In this document: piece after piece, positions 59,750 to 64,000 of the stretch
Layout: each line of letters begins with the position of its first letter
How positions within the stretch are numbered: position 1 is the first letter of the stretch
DNA from: JBEVOS01 sp964563395
Lineage (GTDB): Bacteria > Pseudomonadota > Alphaproteobacteria > Caulobacterales > Aquidulcibacteraceae
Length of the DNA: 64,000 nt
Reading direction: 5' to 3'
Assembly (NCBI GenBank): GCA_964563395.1
Contig: CAZLWK010000008.1
Coordinates: 78,637-142,636 of the forward strand
Program-made: the position numbers and the translations under genes
The notes under the pieces: generated by a model
Database searches by the model: none
Seen by the model: only the letters and a program-made list of their open reading frames with translations
Told to the model about the DNA's origin: nothing

Positions 59750-60967
59750 TCAGGCCAACATTTTTCGCGCCTTTTGAAGCGCCGCCACCAAGGCGTCGAC
59801 TTCATCGAGCGTATTATAAAGGGCGAAGCTCGCGCGCGCCGTGGCGGTGACGCCGAGGCGCTGCATCAAGGGCTGCGCGCAATGATGCCCGGCGCGCACG
59901 GCCACGCCCTGGCGATCGAGAATTTGCGCCACGTCGTGCGGGTGAGCGCCTTGCATGGAGAAGGCCACGATCGCGCCCTTGTCGGGCGCGCGCCCATGCA
60001 GATTGATCCAGTTGAGCGCGCCGAGCTTTTGCATCGCCGCATCGCGCAGCGCCGCCTCATGGGCTTCGATCGCGCCGCGGTCAAATTGGGCGAGCCATTC
60101 GATCGCGGCCTTGAGCCCGATCGCCTCGATGATTGGGGGCGTGCCCGCCTCGAAGCGATGCGGCGGATCATTATACGTGACACGCTCCTGCGCGACGATG
60201 TCGATCATCTCGCCCCCGCCTTCGAAGGGCTTCAGCGCGGCGAGGCGCTCCGCGCGCCCATAGAGCACGCCAATGCCCGTGGGGCCGTAGAGCTTGTGTC
60301 CGGTGAAGGCGTAAAAATCGACGCCGAGCGCGCCGACATCGACGGCGCCATGCACCACGGCCTGGCAACCGTCGAGCAGAACCGGAACGCCCTTGGCATG
60401 AGCGATGCGAACGACGTCCGCCGCCGGGGTTTTCACGCCGAGCACGTTGGACATGTGCGTCAGCGCCACAATTTTGGTGCGCGGCCCGATCAGCGCGTCG
60501 AGCGCCTCAAGATCGATGTGGCCATCCTCGCTCACATCGAGCCAGCGCAACACCGCGCCCTTGCGTTCGCGCAGGAAATGCCACGGCACGATGTTGGAAT
60601 GGTGCTCCATCACCGAGAGCACGATCTCATCGCCCGGCGCGATCTCGATCCCGTTGGCGACGATATTGATCGCCTGGGTGCCGCCCTTGGTGAATACGAT
60701 GTTCTCCGGGGACGGCGCGCCGATGAAGCGGGCGACGGTTTCGCGCGCGGCCTCGAAAGCTTCGGTGGTTTCATTGGCGAGGGTGTGCAGCCCGCGATGC
60801 ACATTGGCGTAGGCGCCGCGCATGGCCCCGCTCATCGCCGCGATTACGGCCTCGGGCTTTTGCGCGCTCGCCGCGCTGTCGAGATAGACGAGCGGGCGAT
60901 CATGGACGCGCCGCGTCAAAATCGGAAAGGCGGCGCGCGCGGCGATGAGATCGAGCCCTCCGCTCAT
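59750..60967 (-). CDS. sufS: Cysteine desulfurase SufS
   Basis: SufS removes sulfur from cysteine and passes it as persulfide for cluster assembly. The 405-residue PLP enzyme has YLDSAASAQKPEAVIAAM, FTKGGTQAINIVANG, the Schiff-base Lys in AFTGHKLYGPTGIGVLYG and the active Cys in RAGHHCAQPLMQRLG (group II type). ATG 60967 overlaps the sufD stop by 4 nt, showing coupling with sufD. Substrate partner would be SufE or SufU encoded elsewhere. Confidence 0.96.
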   Translation of the reverse strand: MSGGLDLIAARAAFPILTRRVHDRPLVYLDSAASAQKPEAVIAAMSGAMRGAYANVHRGLHTLANETTEAFEAARETVARFIGAPSPENIVFTKGGTQAINIVANGIEIAPGDEIVLSVMEHHSNIVPWHFLRERKGAVLRWLDVSEDGHIDLEALDALIGPRTKIVALTHMSNVLGVKTPAADVVRIAHAKGVPVLLDGCQAVVHGAVDVGALGVDFYAFTGHKLYGPTGIGVLYGRAERLAALKPFEGGGEMIDIVAQERVTYNDPPHRFEAGTPPIIEAIGLKAAIEWLAQFDRGAIEAHEAALRDAAMQKLGALNWINLHGRAPDKGAIVAFSMQGAHPHDVAQILDRQGVAVRAGHHCAQPLMQRLGVTATARASFALYNTLDEVDALVAALQKARKMLA

Positions 60968-61848
60968 GACGCAAGCACGCCTTGCACACGCGCGGCGATT
61001 TCCGCGCGCAAATCTTCCGTCAGCCAATCGGGCGCGGCTTCCATCAAGAACGCCTCGATCATCAAGGCGCGCGCCTCCTGCTCGGGCAAGCCGCGCGCGC
61101 GCATGTAGAAGAGCGCGCCTTCGTCCAAGGCGCCGATCGTGTTGCCGTGCGCGCAAGCGACATCATCCGCGAAAATCATCAATTCAGGCTTGGCGAAGAT
61201 TTCGGCGCGCGCGCCGAGCAGCAAGGCCTGATGATGCTGGCGCGCATCGGTCTTCTGAGCGACGCGCTCGACCAGAATCTTGCCCTGGAAGACGCCGCGC
61301 CCGCCGGGGGCGGCGGCGCCCTTGATCAGCTGCCGCGTCTCGCCGCCTGGCGCCGCATGACGAATGGTTGAGGTGAGATCGGCATGACGTTCGGCGCCCA
61401 CGGCGTAGAGGCCGTGCACGGCTACGCGCGCATCCTCTCCGGCCGCCTCGATATCGGTTTCTATGCGCGCAAGGCGCGCCCCTTCGGCGAACACGAATTG
61501 GCGATAGGCGGCTCCAGCGGCCAAGCGCACGTTTGTGTGCGCAAGCGCGACGCCCGCGCCGGCTTCTTGAATGAGAATGCGGGTCAGCTGGGCGCGTGGC
61601 GCGATATCGATACGCGCGGCGCGCGCATGGAGCGGCGCATCGGCCTTGATGCGCTCGACGATGGTGCGCGTCTCGCCCTCTTGAAGCGTGATGTCCGCAA
61701 CCTCTTCCGCGAGCGCGGCGATAATCGAAACGTCCCCGGATGCGGGCGCGCGCGGCAAAGGCGTTTCCGCCAGCGCCGCGCGTAGGTCGGAGTATTTCCA
61801 GGCCTCGACGCGGCGCGTCGGTAAAAGGGAGCGGAGCGCCTCCATCAT
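60964..61848 (-). CDS. sufD: Fe-S cluster scaffold component SufD
   Basis: SufD pairs with SufB in the SufBC2D scaffold. The 294-residue protein shows the SufBD beta-helix hallmarks: RVEAWKYSDLRAAL at the start, APGGETRQLIKGAAAPGGRGVFQGKI (in parts), KTDARQHHQALLLGARAEIFAKPELMIFADDVACAHGNTIGAL (in parts) and a C-terminal helical domain. It is shorter than E. coli SufD (about 423), as is usual in Alphaproteobacteria. Overlaps sufC stop and sufS start by 4 nt each. Confidence 0.94.
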   Translation of the reverse strand: MMEALRSLLPTRRVEAWKYSDLRAALAETPLPRAPASGDVSIIAALAEEVADITLQEGETRTIVERIKADAPLHARAARIDIAPRAQLTRILIQEAGAGVALAHTNVRLAAGAAYRQFVFAEGARLARIETDIEAAGEDARVAVHGLYAVGAERHADLTSTIRHAAPGGETRQLIKGAAAPGGRGVFQGKILVERVAQKTDARQHHQALLLGARAEIFAKPELMIFADDVACAHGNTIGALDEGALFYMRARGLPEQEARALMIEAFLMEAAPDWLTEDLRAEIAARVQGVLAS

Positions 61849-62591
61849 GCGGCCTTGGCGTATTTTTCGTAACCCTCGCGCTCGAGCTCGAGCGCGAGGT
61901 CAGGCCCGCCAGCGGCGACGATGCGTCCAGCGACGAGCACGTGAATCCGGTCCGGGCGGATATAGTCGAGCAGGCGCTGATAATGGGTGATCACCAGCAT
62001 GCCACGCGACGAACCGCGCATCGCATTGACGCCGTCGGCCACGATCCGCAGCGCATCGATGTCGAGGCCGGAATCGGTTTCGTCGAGAATGGCGAACCTC
62101 GGCTCCAGCATGCGCATCTGGAAAATCTCCATCCGCTTCTTTTCGCCGCCCGAGAAGCCGACATTGAGCGGGCGCTTCAACATGTCGTCGCGCATTTGCA
62201 GCGCGGCGGCCTCCATGCGCGCCTTTTTCAAGAAGTCGGCGCTGGAGACTTCGCTCTCGCCGCGCGCCTTGCGTTGGGCGTTGAGTGCGGCGCGCAGAAA
62301 GGTGAGCGCGGGCACGCCTGGAATTTCCACCGGATATTGGAACGACAAGAAAAGCCCAGCCGCCGCACGCTGATCCGGGCTCAACTCGGCAAGGTCGGCG
62401 CCGTCGAGCCGCGCCGCGCCTTGCGTGATCTCATAGCCGGGGCGGCCCATCAGCGCGTAAGAGAGCGTGGACTTGCCCGAGCCGTTCGGGCCCATGATCG
62501 CATGCACCTCGCCGGCCGGCACGGCGAGCGAGAGGCCCTTCAAAATGGGCGCGCCGTCGACCGCGACGTGAAGATTCTCAATCGCGAGCAT
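61845..62591 (-). CDS. sufC: Fe-S cluster assembly ATPase SufC
   Basis: SufC is the ABC-type ATPase that drives the SufBC2D scaffold. The 248-residue protein has Walker A IMGPNGSGKSTLSYALMG, Q-loop LFLSFQYPVEIPGV, signature NVGFSGGEKKRMEIFQM, Walker B ILDETDSGLDIDAL and the H-loop VITHYQRLLDY. ATG 62591. Start overlaps the small membrane gene by 14 nt and its stop overlaps sufD by 4 nt. Confidence 0.96.
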   Translation of the reverse strand: MLAIENLHVAVDGAPILKGLSLAVPAGEVHAIMGPNGSGKSTLSYALMGRPGYEITQGAARLDGADLAELSPDQRAAAGLFLSFQYPVEIPGVPALTFLRAALNAQRKARGESEVSSADFLKKARMEAAALQMRDDMLKRPLNVGFSGGEKKRMEIFQMRMLEPRFAILDETDSGLDIDALRIVADGVNAMRGSSRGMLVITHYQRLLDYIRPDRIHVLVAGRIVAAGGPDLALELEREGYEKYAKAA

Positions 62592-62886
62592 GATCGTTCC
62601 GAACTTCAGAGATGGTGCGCGCCGCGTCGCCGCGCGTCCGCGCCAGATAGATGAAGAGGAATGCGCCGAGCGCCGCGAGCGCGACAAAGCTCATCAGGCC
62701 CGCCAGCATCCAGCCGATCAAGGCGAGCGCGAAAAAGATGAGCGCGCCTGTCGCCATGAGGCCAATGAAACCGAAGACGATCGCATAGCCGATCGGATGC
62801 GCGGGCCCCATCGACTCGCGCCGATCGCCGACGGGAAAGCGGCGCGCGAACCAGGGCCTGTCGCGCTCGCGTGGGATCATGGACAT
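62578..62886 (-). CDS. Membrane protein embedded in the suf operon, function unknown
   Basis: The 102-residue protein (ATG 62886; an upstream ATG at 62901 is also in frame) has two adjacent hydrophobic helices (HPIGYAIVFGFIGLMATGAL and LALIGWMLAGLMSFVALAALGAFL, in parts) and a charged C-terminal tail ARTRGDAARTISEVRNDHARD that would face the cytoplasm. It overlaps the lipoprotein stop (10 nt) and sufC start (14 nt). No known family. The strict coupling inside suf suggests it works with cluster assembly, an inference only. Confidence 0.65.
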   Translation of the reverse strand: MSMIPRERDRPWFARRFPVGDRRESMGPAHPIGYAIVFGFIGLMATGALIFFALALIGWMLAGLMSFVALAALGAFLFIYLARTRGDAARTISEVRNDHARD

Positions 62887-63368
62887 GGGCTCACGCTCCA
62901 TGCCGCCGGATCGGCGCCGCGGCGGCATTGCGCGCGGCGAAACGCATTCGTGGGATACCAGCCGTCCGGCTCCTGCCGGAATTCTATGCGCACATGCGCC
63001 GCGCCGACAGAATCGTCGGCCATGCCGCTGCGCACGACATCGGCGACCTTGCCGCCCTCGACATCGCGCACGCTCGCTTGAACATTCTCGCCCTCGCCTA
63101 CCGCCTCCACCGAGAGCAGCGGCGCCAGCGCATCGGTGACGCTGGGCGCGGCGATCACCCCGATCTCGCTGGGCTCGACGGCGACGAAATCCGCATTCGG
63201 CGCGGCGAGCAACGCCGCGTCCACCGGCGGCGCCTCAAGCGGCGGCTCGGCATAAGGCTCGGTGGGCGTCGCCGGACCGGCCGGGGTTTCCGGCTCGCCG
63301 ATGCGATCGCATGCGCCAAGCGCCCCTGTCGCCATCAAGATCGTCGCAATCAGACGCGCCCGCATCAT
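62877..63368 (-). CDS. Lipoprotein embedded in the suf operon, function unknown
   Basis: The 163-residue protein starts MMRARLIATILMATGALGACDRI with a lipobox LGAC, then a Pro/Ala/Glu-rich linker (about 25-60) and a folded domain ending VRIEFRQEPDGWYPTNAF followed by two late Cys (AQCRRG, SPCP). It would be attached to a membrane lipid. Its ATG overlaps the sufB stop by 4 nt and its stop overlaps the next membrane gene. I do not recognise the family, and its domain has no Fe-S motif. Confidence 0.7.
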   Translation of the reverse strand: MMRARLIATILMATGALGACDRIGEPETPAGPATPTEPYAEPPLEAPPVDAALLAAPNADFVAVEPSEIGVIAAPSVTDALAPLLSVEAVGEGENVQASVRDVEGGKVADVVRSGMADDSVGAAHVRIEFRQEPDGWYPTNAFRRAQCRRGADPAAWSVSPCP

Positions 63369-64000
63369 CCCACGCTCCCTTCCAGGCTGACTTCGAGCAA
63401 TTTTTGGGCTTCGACCGCGAATTCCATCGGCAGGTGCTGAAGCACGTCGCGGACAAAACCATTGACGAGGAGCGCCACCGCCTGCTCGCCCGGCACGCCC
63501 CGGCTCTGCAGATAGAAGAGCTGATCCTCCGAAAGCCGCGTCGTCGTCGCCTCGTGTTCGAGCGTGGCGAAGGGTGTGCGCGCTTCGACATAGGGCACGG
63601 TGTGCGCGCCGCATTGATCGCCGATCAAAAGGCTGTCGCATTGCGTGAAATTGCGCGCGCCGGTCGCCTTGGCGTGCGTGGAGACAAGGCCGCGATAGGC
63701 GTTGGACGAGCGGCCCGCCGAAATGCCCTTGGAGATGATGCGCGAGCGCGTGTTGCGCCCCAGATGGATCATCTTGGTGCCGGTGTCGGCCTGTTGGCGC
63801 CCGTTGGTGACGGCGATGGAATAGAATTCGCCCACGCTGTCATCACCGCGCAGGATGCAGCTTGGATACTTCCAGGTGATCGCCGATCCCGTCTCAACTT
63901 GAGTCCAAGAGATTTTCGCGCGCGCGCCCCGGCAATCGCCGCGCTTGGTGACGAAATTATAGATGCCGCCCTTGCCCTCGCTGTCGCCCGGCGACCAATT
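63365..64000 (-). CDS. sufB: Fe-S cluster scaffold SufB (N-terminus outside window)
   Basis: The visible 211 C-terminal residues belong to SufB: KGGIYNFVTKRGDCRGA, WTQVETGSAITWKYPSCILRG, GEFYSIAVTNGRQQADTGTKM, KGISAGRSSNAYRGLVS, NFTQCDSLLIGDQCGAHTVPY and EATTTRLSEDQLFYLQSRG. The conserved Cys and Glu/His used for cluster building are included. It runs past the right edge of the window at its 5' side. It is the first visible gene of the suf operon; regulators such as iscR may lie further right. Confidence 0.97.
   Translation of the reverse strand, partial: NWSPGDSEGKGGIYNFVTKRGDCRGARAKISWTQVETGSAITWKYPSCILRGDDSVGEFYSIAVTNGRQQADTGTKMIHLGRNTRSRIISKGISAGRSSNAYRGLVSTHAKATGARNFTQCDSLLIGDQCGAHTVPYVEARTPFATLEHEATTTRLSEDQLFYLQSRGVPGEQAVALLVNGFVRDVLQHLPMEFAVEAQKLLEVSLEGSVG

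Overview
This is a 64 kb, GC-rich, densely packed chromosomal window. It reads as an alphaproteobacterium close to Caulobacterales/Hyphomonadaceae. Support comes from a PopA-like cyclic-di-GMP effector, an NDUFS4-type complex I subunit, an SdhE, the order hup-lon-clpX-clpP-tig, the glnB-glnA pair, a coniferyl-aldehyde-type dehydrogenase and a suf operon with DUF59 and A-type carrier genes. There is no insertion sequence, prophage, CRISPR array or rRNA. Three tRNA genes are present: Ser-UGA, Arg-UCU and Leu-UAG, all with encoded CCA.

Layout. 1-9.5 kb: a partial lipoprotein, ruvB and mazG, then a leftward run (MBL hydrolase, tatD, holB, tmk, D,D-carboxypeptidase, RlpA-SPOR, M48 protease) joining DNA metabolism to the cell envelope. 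9.5-12.5 kb: a small membrane protein, a 3-oxoacid CoA-transferase pair and a CaiB/racemase-type enzyme. 12.5-14.8 kb: a PopA-like regulator coupled to a DsbA/FrnE-type oxidoreductase, then infA. 14.9-24.4 kb: mfd, sdhE and recG, with a self-contained cassette of TetR, two SRPBCC, two VOC, GST and DUF1428 genes between sdhE and recG. 24.4-31.6 kb: hldD, then a photolyase / FAD enzyme / DUF1365 / cyclopropane synthase operon converging on a DUF6134 and ChrR-like gene pair. 31.7-35.1 kb: sseA, metC, a YdeI homologue, tRNA-Arg, NDUFS4-like gene and HU. 35.2-41.8 kb: lon, clpX, clpP, tig, tRNA-Leu. 41.8-49.3 kb: nuclease, membrane protein, nnr, histidine phosphatase, thiolase-like gene, glnB, glnA, beta-barrel protein. 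49.5-58.9 kb: parE, EstB-type hydrolase, DUF1330, DEAD-box helicase, small AT-richer membrane gene, aldehyde dehydrogenase, diguanylate cyclase, crotonase. 59-64 kb: the suf operon, running off the right edge.

Most interesting points. (1) The photolyase operon and the ChrR-like/DUF6134 pair are each preceded by TGATCC-N16-CGTA, resembling the promoter of RpoE/ChrR (ECF11) sigma factors. The ChrR-like protein keeps its cupin metal ligands but has lost the H-x3-C-x2-C zinc ligands of its anti-sigma domain, and no sigma gene lies nearby. (2) The PopA-like protein keeps an RxxD c-di-GMP site while its cyclase site is gone; an active-looking diguanylate cyclase in the same window shows the opposite pattern. 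ClpXP, the protease PopA serves in Caulobacter, is also here. (3) The TetR cassette has a palindromic operator inside a promoter that should give a leaderless mRNA. (4) A lipoprotein and a membrane protein are translationally coupled inside the suf operon between sufB and sufC. All functional statements come from reading the sequence; no database search was run.
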